A DNA stretch of 5,298 nt from Methanoregula sp. (GCA_026394695.1 JAPKXT010000116.1:1-5298), one strand, 5' to 3'; counted from the stretch's first letter, positions 1 to 5,298 are shown. Program-made: numbers and translations. Notes: generated by a model not told the origin, from the letters alone.

Positions 1-1212
1 AAGTACCTGCGGATTCCTGCGGTAGCCGGGAATGGACATGCCCGAGAGCTGGATTTGCCGGGCCACATCTTTTGAATCGAGCCCGGCTGTTTTGATCCAG
101 AACAGTGCAAAGATTGCACCACCGACCACCATGAAAGTAACATCTACTCCCAGACGTAATACAACCTGCCACGGAGCATGACCAAGATCATTGATCCACC
201 ACATCCATTGACTGGGTCCGTTTATGGGAGCAAGGTAATACATGATTCCATTCAAGGGTGTCGAGCCCTGGAATGTCCCGAAAAGGGTAATATTCACATT
301 TGAAAGGAACATTCCCACCATCTGGATATTAGCCTGTAATACACGAACGAGGATCATTGGCAGGACACTCGCGTATATCAGTTTTACCGGGAACCGGGCC
401 CGTGCACCTCTTACCTGTGCATGAGCGAGCGGGATCTCGATACGCGTTGATTCGACATATACGATGATCAGGAAGATCGCTATAGTGGTGATGAATGCAA
501 GAATGTCCTTGCCAAAGTACGTGAAATAACTTCCACCATCAAGACCAATCTGGATAAGACGCGGGAAAAATCCCACTGGATACTGGTCGGCAACGGGAGC
601 CCAGTTGATGAACCCGTTGACTATTGCCTGGGATATACCGGCGATAATAAAGAGACCGACACCTGAACCGATACCCCATTTAGTTACTACTTCGTCCATA
701 AGAAAGACAAGGACGCCACCGATACATACCTGAAGGAAGATGAGCAGGGATACCGCAAAGAGGTTACCCCCAAAAAATTGCTGGGCGATAACCGGATCGG
801 GTTGCAGGAATCCCCCAACAAGGTTCGGGGCCGCTTCAACGATGATCATAACGATGATGAGGATCTTCTGAAGACCCATGTACATGACCTGCCCACGTGT
901 CTCGCTTGTATCGATATGGAGGATATCTGCCCCTTTGAGCAGCTGGAGCACGATAGATGCAGTGACAATTGGTCCGATACCCAAGTGAACGATTGAACCA
1001 CTTGCACCTGCAAGAAGCGCACGCCATGCCTGGAATAAATCCTGGGACTGGGTTGCAATTCCAAATAGCGGAATATTCGTCAGGGCAAAATACAGAATCA
1101 ATATTCCTATCGTCCAGATCAGTTTATTCTTGAAATGGACGTGTCCCTCAGGACTCTTGACTGCCGGCATTGCAGCAAGCAGGGGTTCCATTCGATCCAG
1201 CAGGTTTCCCAT
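1..1212 (-). CDS. secY: Protein translocase subunit SecY (Sec61 alpha), C-terminus cut off by window edge
   Basis: SecY is the channel-forming subunit of the SecYE-beta translocon in the cytoplasmic membrane; it passes unfolded proteins out of the cell and inserts membrane proteins. I translated 404 codons from the ATG at 1210-1212 with no stop before base 1. Visible parts are an N-terminal amphipathic stretch (1-20), TM1 (about 30-52), a plug-like segment (about 58-73), TM2b with LGIGPIVTASIVLQLL (77-92), TM3-TM6 between about 113 and 256, the cytosolic loop with RIEIPLAHAQVRGARAR (257-273), TM7 (about 278-297), TM8 (about 346-374) and the archaeal signature SGMSIPGYRRNP (390-401). These boundaries are estimates by eye. 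Archaeal SecY has ten TM segments, so TM9, TM10 and the tail are off the window. The start is supported by GGTGA four bases upstream. It is the last gene seen here, 26 bases after rpl15, a placement usual in archaea and bacteria. Confidence 0.97.
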   Translation of the reverse strand, partial: MGNLLDRMEPLLAAMPAVKSPEGHVHFKNKLIWTIGILILYFALTNIPLFGIATQSQDLFQAWRALLAGASGSIVHLGIGPIVTASIVLQLLKGADILHIDTSETRGQVMYMGLQKILIIVMIIVEAAPNLVGGFLQPDPVIAQQFFGGNLFAVSLLIFLQVCIGGVLVFLMDEVVTKWGIGSGVGLFIIAGISQAIVNGFINWAPVADQYPVGFFPRLIQIGLDGGSYFTYFGKDILAFITTIAIFLIIVYVESTRIEIPLAHAQVRGARARFPVKLIYASVLPMILVRVLQANIQMVGMFLSNVNITLFGTFQGSTPLNGIMYYLAPINGPSQWMWWINDLGHAPWQVVLRLGVDVTFMVVGGAIFALFWIKTAGLDSKDVARQIQLSGMSIPGYRRNPQVL

Positions 1213-1216
1213 TGTT

Positions 1217-1221
1217 TCACC
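1217..1221 (-). promoter_or_regulatory. Shine-Dalgarno of secY
   Basis: GGTGA on the minus strand lies four bases before the secY ATG and matches the distal part of the archaeal anti-Shine-Dalgarno (the complement of GGAGGTGATC). It is the only such match in the 26-base gap after rpl15 and it fixes the SecY start. Unlike the other sites in this operon, it lies in a true intergenic gap. Confidence 0.7.
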
Positions 1222-1238
1222 AAAAATACAAAGGACGG

Positions 1239-1667
1239 TCAGACGATTTGCGTCTTTCCACCCATTTTCTCAATCTTTACCTTGGCTGATTCAGAGAATG
1301 CCTGTGCTGAGATGTTCATCTTTTTTGTGACTTTGCCGCTGCCCAGCACCTTATCGATGCCCATATCAGCAGCGTTGATTACAATGACACCTCCTTCATT
1401 CTTTGCAATACCCTGCGCCAGGAGCGATGGTATGATCTGATCAATGATCCCGACATCTATTACCGTTACGGTAATCTCGGAACTATTCGAGAACCCGTTC
1501 TTTCCAAAGACCGGCCCTCCCATCTCTTTATACCACTTGACAAAGTGGTGAGCGTTAATACCGGCACGTCCACGGCCACCGCGGTTACCTGCACCGCGCC
1601 GGTTCTTATGGGTGCCGCCACCGCATGTCCGCGATCCGCGGTACTTTGAACGTTTGTTGGTTGGCAT
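1239..1667 (-). CDS. rpl15: Large-subunit ribosomal protein uL15 (L15)
   Basis: uL15 is a structural protein of the large ribosomal subunit that threads a basic extension into 23S rRNA and assembles early. The 142-residue product has the expected two-part build. The N-terminal Gly/Arg-rich extension runs from about 6 to 36, with RGSRTCGGGTHKNRRGAG at 10-27 followed by NRGGRGRAG, a hallmark of the archaeal/eukaryotic form. A globular C-terminal domain follows (about 65-142), with the GVIVINAADMGIDKVLGSGKV region at about 93-113. Length is normal for the archaeal family. The ATG is preceded by a strong GAGGTGA at six bases, and the gene starts six bases after the stop of rpl30. It is the last ribosomal gene before secY, as in most archaeal spc-type operons. 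Confidence 0.97.
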   Translation of the reverse strand: MPTNKRSKYRGSRTCGGGTHKNRRGAGNRGGRGRAGINAHHFVKWYKEMGGPVFGKNGFSNSSEITVTVIDVGIIDQIIPSLLAQGIAKNEGGVIVINAADMGIDKVLGSGKVTKKMNISAQAFSESAKVKIEKMGGKTQIV

Positions 1668-1673
1668 GCTGCT

Positions 1674-1680
1674 TCACCTC
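1674..1680 (-). promoter_or_regulatory. Shine-Dalgarno of rpl15 containing the rpl30 stop codon
   Basis: GAGGTGA on the minus strand is a seven-base match to the archaeal anti-Shine-Dalgarno, six bases before the rpl15 ATG. Its last three bases, TGA, are the stop codon of rpl30, and the preceding AGG is the final Arg codon. A ribosome ending on rpl30 therefore covers the initiation site of rpl15, which fits coupled translation (inference). Confidence 0.8.
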
Positions 1681-2135
1681 ATTTTATAAAGGAGAGTATT
1701 GATCTCCTGACCATAATAGCCAAGCGCCCCACCCTGCGGGAAGGTTCGTTTGGTGGTCTTGTATCCCTTGCGCGGTGGGTGCAGGCGTAACACGGGTTTT
1801 AGTCCCGGAATTTCACGCAGTTTGGTTTCACCACTTGCAAGCGCCAGTGCAAACTCAGAAATGTTGCTGAAAGTCGAGTTCGATTTGATGTACTCATCGG
1901 TGAGCGGTGCGTCACCAATTACCTTGCCGCGGGTCAGCAACAGGGTCTCGATTGTTGGTGCATCTGCTTCGCCATAGGCAACATAATCCTTTACTTTTCG
2001 GATCATACCAAGGTTTTCCGGTGTATCCGGAACGAGCACGCAGTGGTTGATATGGTGAAGACGCAGCATTTTGAGTGTGTCTTTTATGTCCCGTCGGGTT
2101 TTCACTACACCGCGAACCTGAACAACAGCGTACAT
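1674..2135 (-). CDS. rpl30: Large-subunit ribosomal protein uL30 (L30), long archaeal form
   Basis: uL30 is a small alpha/beta protein on the surface of the large subunit. At 153 residues this is the long archaeal/eukaryotic form (related to eukaryotic L7), not the roughly 60-residue bacterial one. The N-terminal core carries YAVVQVRG (2-9) and the helix DIKDTLKMLRLHHINHCVLVP (16-36), with the conserved DTPENLGMIRKVKDYVAYGE segment at 37-56. The C-terminal half has RLHPPRKGYK (117-126) followed by QGGALGYYG (134-142), which archaeal members share. The ATG directly abuts the TAA stop of rps5 (zero gap) and is served by GGGAGGT eight bases upstream inside the rps5 coding end. The TGA stop is part of the rpl15 ribosome-binding site. 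All of this points to co-translation within the operon. Confidence 0.96.
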   Translation of the reverse strand: MYAVVQVRGVVKTRRDIKDTLKMLRLHHINHCVLVPDTPENLGMIRKVKDYVAYGEADAPTIETLLLTRGKVIGDAPLTDEYIKSNSTFSNISEFALALASGETKLREIPGLKPVLRLHPPRKGYKTTKRTFPQGGALGYYGQEINTLLYKMR

Positions 2136-2753
2136 TTACAGGGACCTCCCTGTCTTGATCATGTTGGTCTCATTGAGCGCGATGAACGTAGCTTTTGCAA
2201 AATTGATGGTAGTTCGCGTCTGTCCGCGTGCAAAAGTCCACACATCCTTGATACCTGCGAGCTCGAGCACTTTCTTGCTGATATCCCCGGTAACAAGGCC
2301 GATACCCTGGGGGGCTGGTTTGAGCGTGACACGGACACTGCCTGCAGTGCCCTGAACCTGCATAGGAATTGAGTGGGTAACATTACACCCGCATTCCCAG
2401 CTGCCACAACCGCGCCGTACTTTAATTATATTCATCTTCGCTTTCACGATCGCTTTCTTGATCGCATTGCCGACTTGCACGTCTTTACCTTGGCCAAATC
2501 CGATATACCCGTTCCGGTTTCCGACGATAACAACCGCCCGGAACTGGACACGGCGACCGGAATCGGTCATCCGCTGCATCATGGCAATATCAAGTACCTC
2601 ATCTTCCAGGTCGGGAAGGAACATATCGACAATCTGGGGTTCCTTGATCGGCCTTCCGCTCTCAAGTACCTGGTCGATATTTTTGATCTCTCCCGACGCG
2701 ACGAGCTTACCAAGACCGGTGACCGGGTGCCACTCTTCTCTTTCATAAGCCAT
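2136..2753 (-). CDS. rps5: Small-subunit ribosomal protein uS5 (S5)
   Basis: uS5 is a core small-subunit protein near the mRNA entry channel and decoding region, where it affects accuracy and helicase activity on mRNA. The 205-residue product has an archaeal N-terminal extension (about 1-65), the S5 RNA-binding domain (about 66-130) with RRVQFRAVVIVGNRNGYIGFG (67-87) and GKDVQVGNAIKKAI, and the C-terminal domain (about 135-200) with GTAGSVRVTLKPAPQGIGLV and GIKDVWTFARGQTRTTINF. The segment RRGCGSWECGC (113-123) places three cysteines, C116, C121 and C123, close together, a pattern I recall from other archaeal S5 proteins. The ATG abuts the TAA of rpl18 with zero gap; GGAG lies nine bases upstream, at 2763-2766, inside rpl18. 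The length is normal for archaea and greater than the bacterial form. Confidence 0.97.
   Translation of the reverse strand: MAYEREEWHPVTGLGKLVASGEIKNIDQVLESGRPIKEPQIVDMFLPDLEDEVLDIAMMQRMTDSGRRVQFRAVVIVGNRNGYIGFGQGKDVQVGNAIKKAIVKAKMNIIKVRRGCGSWECGCNVTHSIPMQVQGTAGSVRVTLKPAPQGIGLVTGDISKKVLELAGIKDVWTFARGQTRTTINFAKATFIALNETNMIKTGRSL
2144..2150 (-). promoter_or_regulatory. Shine-Dalgarno of rpl30 inside the rps5 coding end
   Basis: GGGAGGT on the minus strand lies eight bases before the rpl30 ATG. It sits entirely in the last codons of rps5, where GGG AGG T encodes Gly-Arg and the first base of Ser in the C-terminal GRSL of uS5. The site supports the chosen rpl30 start, which directly follows the rps5 stop. 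Confidence 0.75.
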
Positions 2754-3278
2754 TTACACCAGCTCCTTTTTTATGGCGTCTGCCACCTGCTCGACATTCG
2801 CAACAATATCCCCGGCGTTTTTGTTGTATGCCGCGATATGCGCACCTTTGGCCCGTTCGTCTGTGGGAAGGATCTTCTCCCCGTGGGGTACATCAAGTCC
2901 TGCTTCAACCGCCCCTTTAAGAGCGGCAAAGACACGTGCACCTGGAGTTGCGCGGTTAAGCCCGATATCCAGAATGGCCCTGCCATAATCTGCTTTTTTC
3001 GCTTTTACCGCAAAGAGCATGCCGGTCAGGTAGGCTGCCGGTGTGCTGGATGTCGAACCCTTGTAGCCGTATGATTCCAGCTCAGCAGAATTTGCTGCTA
3101 CGAGGGTACGGTCGCCATCCATCTCGGCTGTAACGAGCTGGATGATGATGTGACGGTTTGTCTTGCGCACAACCATTCGGGGCGCGTCAGCTACGACGAG
3201 CCGGGTGCGCTTATAGTAATCGGTCCTGCCCTCTCTTCGTCTTCGGAAGGGGACAAAATACCGTGATCCTGTCGCCAT
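2754..3278 (-). CDS. rpl18: Large-subunit ribosomal protein uL18 (L18)
   Basis: uL18 binds 5S rRNA and helps dock it into the central protuberance of the large subunit, together with uL5. The 174-residue protein begins GSRYFVPFRRRREGRTDYYKR (4-24), the basic 5S-rRNA-binding N-terminus of the archaeal/eukaryotic form. RMVVRKTNRHIIIQ (34-47), GDRTLVAANS (55-64), STPAAYLTGML (78-88) and AILDIGLNRATPGARVFAALKGAVEAGL (101-128) follow, all conserved positions of the family. Then come VPHGEKILPTDERAKGAHIA (130-149) and a helical C-terminus. The ATG starts one base after the TAA stop of rpl19e. Its GGAGG lies ten bases upstream, at 3289-3293, within the last codons of rpl19e. It is clearly longer than bacterial L18 (about 115-120 residues), as expected for archaea. 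Confidence 0.97.
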   Translation of the reverse strand: MATGSRYFVPFRRRREGRTDYYKRTRLVVADAPRMVVRKTNRHIIIQLVTAEMDGDRTLVAANSAELESYGYKGSTSSTPAAYLTGMLFAVKAKKADYGRAILDIGLNRATPGARVFAALKGAVEAGLDVPHGEKILPTDERAKGAHIAAYNKNAGDIVANVEQVADAIKKELV

Positions 3279-3279
3279 G

Positions 3280-3732
3280 TTACTTCATCCTCCCTGCGAG
3301 GATCTCCATCTGCGCCTTCATGTGCGCAACGCTCCTGAACTGCCCGCCGGCTGCTTTCCGGTAGATTATCCGGTATAAATGCCGGTCAATAGTCCCGGCA
3401 TCGCGGAGTTCAACGAGCACTTTTCTGATGGCACGGATCTTCTGGATCCATGCCGTTTTACTCGGGTTACGTGCCCCTGCCGCACCCTTCCTTTTTCCGG
3501 CGCCTTTGCAGTGCCCATATGATCGCTTTGCAATGCGTGCACGGGCCCTGCCGCGGCTTACACCCTTCTTCTGATGTGCCTTGATTGCGCCATCAGTGAT
3601 TAGCCCTCGTAAATCTTCGCGTGAGATTGCGTTCTCGATATCCGAGATACGGGCCGGGTCAAACCAGACACGGTTGACACCGCACTTTAATACTGCAGCA
3701 GCAATGCGTTTCTGGCTGGCAACATCACTCAT
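3280..3732 (-). CDS. rpl19e: Large-subunit ribosomal protein eL19 (L19e)
   Basis: eL19 is a mostly helical large-subunit protein found in archaea and eukaryotes and absent from bacteria; in ribosome structures it lies near the exit-tunnel side and bridges rRNA domains. The 150-residue protein has the N-terminal helical part (1-55) with QKRIAAAVLKCGVNRVWFDP (7-26) and ISREDLRGLITDGAI (36-50). A central basic linker follows, with SRGRARARIAKRSYGHCKGAGKRKGAAGARNP (59-90) rich in Arg/Lys/Gly. The C-terminal helices carry KTAWIQKIRAIRKVLVELRDAG (92-113), YRIIYRKAAGGQFRS (120-134) and a final helix. Length agrees with archaeal homologues. The ATG lies inside the end of rpl32e, giving an 8-base overlap in another frame; GGGGTGA six bases upstream (3739-3745) supports this start. 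Confidence 0.97.
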   Translation of the reverse strand: MSDVASQKRIAAAVLKCGVNRVWFDPARISDIENAISREDLRGLITDGAIKAHQKKGVSRGRARARIAKRSYGHCKGAGKRKGAAGARNPSKTAWIQKIRAIRKVLVELRDAGTIDRHLYRIIYRKAAGGQFRSVAHMKAQMEILAGRMK

Positions 3733-4501
3733 TCTTCTTCACCCCTGACCCGGTCTTCTTTTTCGCTGCTGGTTTTGCAGCTGTCTTGGGTTTGGCTTTT
3801 GCTTTGGCAGGCTCTTCCGTCTTTGGTTTTGCTGTTTTCTTAGTCGTTTTTGCAGGAGCTGCTGCTTTAGTTTTTTCCGGTGTTTTTTCTGCAGGTTCCA
3901 CTTTTGGTTTTGCAGATTTCTTTTCTTTTACCGGAGCCTTTTTCGCTTCTGCCTCTGGCGTTTTCGCTGCCTTCTTTTTCTCTACCTTCTTTTTCTCTAC
4001 CTTCTTTGTTTCTTTCTTGGCAGGTGCTACCGGGGCTTTTGACTTTGCGGGCTTCTTTTCTTCCCTCTGCTTTTTGTCCGCCACCTTTGCTGGTTTGAGA
4101 ACCTTTTCCTGTTTTGATCCGGTCTTTGCCGTGCGGGCATTCAGCACTTTGAAACCTTCGGCGATTGCCTTTTCCTGAAGACCAACACGTGTACGTTCAC
4201 CGACTGTGGCTCCTATCCGGATCGCATGAGTCTTTGGATTAATGCCCTCAAGTTCCTTTACCGAAGATATCAACACCTCAAAAAATCCGCTGGGATGCAT
4301 CCCGCGCACCGCAATCGGGCTTCCGAACCCGGGCTTGGGGAGAGCCCCCTTTGCCTTTTTCTGCTCTCTCTGCTTATTGTGCTGACCCTTGGGCTTTCTC
4401 CAGGAATCAGAGAGTTGCTTCTTCTTACCGTATCCGTCACGCTTGAAGGTTGCACCCTTGTCCACGCGCACCCGGATTAACCGTTTAATTTCAGTGGTCA
4501 T
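3725..4501 (-). CDS. rpl32e: Large-subunit ribosomal protein eL32 (L32e) with a long Lys/Ala/Pro-rich C-terminal tail
   Basis: eL32 is a large-subunit protein of archaea and eukaryotes, absent from bacteria. Residues 1-123 form a complete core: EIKRLIRVRVDKGATFKRDG (4-23), SDSWRKPKGQHNKQREQKK (31-49), GSPIAVRGMHPSGF (60-73), then VLISSVKELEGINPKTHAIRI (76-96) and ATVGERTRVGLQEKAIAEGFKVLNAR (98-123). This alone is close to the usual minimal archaeal length (about 130). Residues 124-258 are an added low-complexity tail with 47 Lys, 26 Ala and 14 Pro by hand count, one Arg, one Leu and no aromatic, His, Met, Cys or Ile residue. It resembles linker-histone tails and is probably disordered. No frameshift or second gene is evident: the frame runs through to a stop that sits at the correct place for the next gene. 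The start has GAGGGG ten bases upstream (4512-4517) and lies six bases after rpl6. What the tail does is unknown. Confidence 0.95.
   Translation of the reverse strand: MTTEIKRLIRVRVDKGATFKRDGYGKKKQLSDSWRKPKGQHNKQREQKKAKGALPKPGFGSPIAVRGMHPSGFFEVLISSVKELEGINPKTHAIRIGATVGERTRVGLQEKAIAEGFKVLNARTAKTGSKQEKVLKPAKVADKKQREEKKPAKSKAPVAPAKKETKKVEKKKVEKKKAAKTPEAEAKKAPVKEKKSAKPKVEPAEKTPEKTKAAAPAKTTKKTAKPKTEEPAKAKAKPKTAAKPAAKKKTGSGVKKNE
3739..3745 (-). promoter_or_regulatory. Shine-Dalgarno of rpl19e inside the rpl32e tail end
   Basis: GGGGTGA on the minus strand lies six bases before the rpl19e ATG and within the last codons of rpl32e (the GSGVKK region). It supports starting rpl19e at the ATG that overlaps the rpl32e stop, rather than at any later codon. 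Confidence 0.7.
3971..4007 (-). repeat. 15-base tandem repeat in the rpl32e tail
   Basis: Two identical adjacent copies of CTTCTTTTTCTCTAC (plus-strand reading) occupy 3971-3985 and 3986-4000, and seven bases of a third copy follow (4001-4007). The period is five codons, so the frame is kept; it encodes the repeated KKVEK in KKVEKKKVEKKK at 166-177 of eL32. The exact identity of the copies points to a fairly recent duplication, probably by slippage (inference). Confidence 0.9.
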
Positions 4502-4507
4502 CGATCT

Positions 4508-5032
4508 TCAGCCCCTCTGTACAATATAGATGCCGTCTTGGAAGACCCTGGGATCACGGTTACGGATATGGGTAGCATGCTCAATGTTTGCTGCTGAGGT
4601 TCCGACCAGTTCGCGGTCGATTCCCGTAAGCACAACTTCATCATTTGCAATCTTTGCAGCAACACCCGCTTCAATCCGTGCGTAACGCGCCTTCTTCTCA
4701 CCAAGGAAATTGGCGATCTCAAGGCGGTTTCCCTGAAGTTTCAGCTGGATCGGGAAGTGGCTGTAGACCATTTTCATATGGTACTCAAACCCTTCACTGA
4801 CACCACGGCACATGTTTTTGGTATGCGCCTCCAGTGTCCCAACCATCGCCGTCATCTCTTTCCTTTTGGACTCAGTTGAAATGGTAACCTCGTTTCCCTC
4901 GCAGGTTACGGTTACCTGGGGGAACCGCATATTACGTGAGAGCTGCCCTTTTGGCCCTGTTACTCGAAGCTGCGAACCATCCAGATGGGCTTTTACGCCC
5001 TCGGGAATTTTTACTATTCTGACTGCCGACAT
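4508..5032 (-). CDS. rpl6: Large-subunit ribosomal protein uL6 (L6)
   Basis: uL6 lies near the factor-binding site and the sarcin-ricin loop of the large subunit and is built from two related alpha/beta domains. With the start at the ATG at 5030-5032 the product has 174 residues. Domain 1 (about 1-80) carries VKIPEGVKAHLDGSQLRVTGPKG (7-29) and the helix with MVGTLEAHTKNMCRGVSEGF (63-82). Domain 2 (about 83-174) carries FPIQLKLQGNRLEIANFLGEKK (93-114) and ELVGTSAANIEHATHIRNRDPRVFQDGIYI (141-170), the archaeal ending in place of the bacterial one. A TTG fifteen bases further upstream is in frame and open, but it overlaps the rps8 stop and has no ribosome-binding site, whereas the ATG has AAGGTG six bases before it. 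The next gene, rpl32e, starts six bases after the TGA. Confidence 0.96.
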   Translation of the reverse strand: MSAVRIVKIPEGVKAHLDGSQLRVTGPKGQLSRNMRFPQVTVTCEGNEVTISTESKRKEMTAMVGTLEAHTKNMCRGVSEGFEYHMKMVYSHFPIQLKLQGNRLEIANFLGEKKARYARIEAGVAAKIANDEVVLTGIDRELVGTSAANIEHATHIRNRDPRVFQDGIYIVQRG

Positions 5033-5038
5033 ATCTCG

Positions 5039-5044
5039 CACCTT
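5039..5044 (-). promoter_or_regulatory. Shine-Dalgarno of rpl6 (decides the start)
   Basis: AAGGTG on the minus strand lies six bases before the ATG at 5030-5032 and begins on the last base of the rps8 stop codon. The in-frame TTG at 5045-5047 is upstream of this site and so cannot use it, which favours the ATG as the start of uL6. Confidence 0.75.
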
Positions 5045-5298
5045 CAATAAACATACCCGAGCAGTTCGCCACCGATACCATCTTTCCTCGCCTGTTCGTG
5101 TGATATTACACCACGCGAGGTCGAAAGTATCAGCAGCCCGAAGTTCTTTCCGGGCAGGTACTGCTTCTCCCAGTATTCCATCTCATCCATCTGTACTGAA
5201 AACCGCGGGGTTATCGCACCACAGCGGTTAATTTTACCCGTGAGGTGAACCTTAAGCTGTCCACCCCTGCCATCATCGATGAACTCGAAACTGCTGAT
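5044..5298 (-). CDS. rps8: Small-subunit ribosomal protein uS8 (S8), N-terminus cut off by window edge
   Basis: uS8 binds the central domain of 16S rRNA and is an early assembly protein of the small subunit. The reading frame enters from the right edge and gives 84 residues up to the TGA at 5044-5046, so roughly the first 45 residues of an archaeal S8 of about 130 are missing. The visible part reads FEFIDDGRGGQLKVHLTGKI near its start, then NRCGAITPRFSV and MEYWEKQYLPG. The end is NFGLLILSTSRGVISHEQAR followed by KDGIGGELLGYVY. The STSRGV(I)SHEQA segment is the conserved S8 C-terminal RNA-binding signature (bacterial STSKG-type). It is followed after 11 bases by rpl6, the standard order. The frame is short of a start codon within the window and was read directly from the edge. 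Confidence 0.94.
   Translation of the reverse strand: MSSFEFIDDGRGGQLKVHLTGKINRCGAITPRFSVQMDEMEYWEKQYLPGKNFGLLILSTSRGVISHEQARKDGIGGELLGYVY

Noticed and set aside
242..424. A short plus-strand open frame opposite secY
   Set aside because: It is antisense to the well-conserved SecY loop and TM7 region and has no visible plus-strand ribosome-binding site or recognisable product.
2373..3074. A 233-codon plus-strand open frame opposite rps5 and rpl18
   Set aside because: It lies wholly antisense to two clearly recognised ribosomal proteins, crosses their junction, and its translation shows no recognisable domain. It is explained by the codon pattern of the real genes.
3871..3888. Two runs of six A (minus strand) in the eL32 tail that look like A AAA AAC slippery heptamers
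   Set aside because: The zero-frame codons there are GAA AAA ACA and GAA AAA ACT, so the heptamer is not in the frame needed for -1 slippage, and the tail reads through to a well-placed stop.
3725..4132. The idea that the eL32 tail is a separate histone-like gene or a frameshifted fusion
   Set aside because: There is no internal start codon (no Met after residue 68) and no break in frame, and the tail's stop forms a tight junction with rpl19e. One continuous protein is the simplest reading.
3786..4178. A plus-strand open frame encoding a Phe/Ala/Ser/Val-rich, seemingly membrane-like protein
   Set aside because: It is the complement of the Lys/Ala-rich eL32 tail: AAG and AAA codons read as CTT and TTT on the other strand, which creates an artificial hydrophobic product.
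4812..5231. A 139-codon plus-strand open frame
   Set aside because: It is antisense to rpl6 and the end of rps8, both firmly identified, and shows no family signature.

Overview
The window is a stretch of an archaeal ribosomal-protein operon of the 'spc' type. Every gene lies on the minus strand, so transcription runs from the right end (base 5298) to the left end (base 1). In transcription order it holds: the 3' end of rps8 (uS8), rpl6 (uL6), rpl32e (eL32), rpl19e (eL19), rpl18 (uL18), rps5 (uS5), rpl30 (uL30), rpl15 (uL15) and most of secY. eL32 and eL19 between uL6 and uL18 are found in archaea and eukaryotes but not in bacteria. That gene order, together with archaeal-type sequences of S5, L18, L15 and SecY, identifies the source as an archaeon. 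The protein sequences read like those of a methanogenic euryarchaeote, most likely of the Methanomicrobiales. The order-level guess comes from general resemblance, not from a search.

Packing is very tight. Gaps between genes are 11, 6, -8 (overlap), 1, 0, 0, 6 and 26 bases from right to left. Most ribosome-binding sites therefore lie inside the last codons of the preceding gene, and in several places the upstream stop codon is part of the downstream Shine-Dalgarno or abuts the downstream ATG. I see no promoter, terminator, RNA gene, mobile element or CRISPR array, and no stretch above 26 bases lacks a gene. The operon promoter must lie to the right of the window.

The products work together in translation and protein export. 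Two belong to the small subunit (uS8, uS5) and six to the large subunit (uL6, eL32, eL19, uL18, uL30, uL15). SecY is the channel subunit of the Sec translocon, on which ribosomes dock.

One feature is out of the ordinary: eL32 carries an added C-terminal tail of about 135 residues, made almost only of Lys, Ala, Pro, Glu, Thr and Val. It resembles the tail of a linker histone and its DNA contains a 15-base tandem repeat. The rest is a conserved core region; I found no sign of an undescribed multi-gene system.
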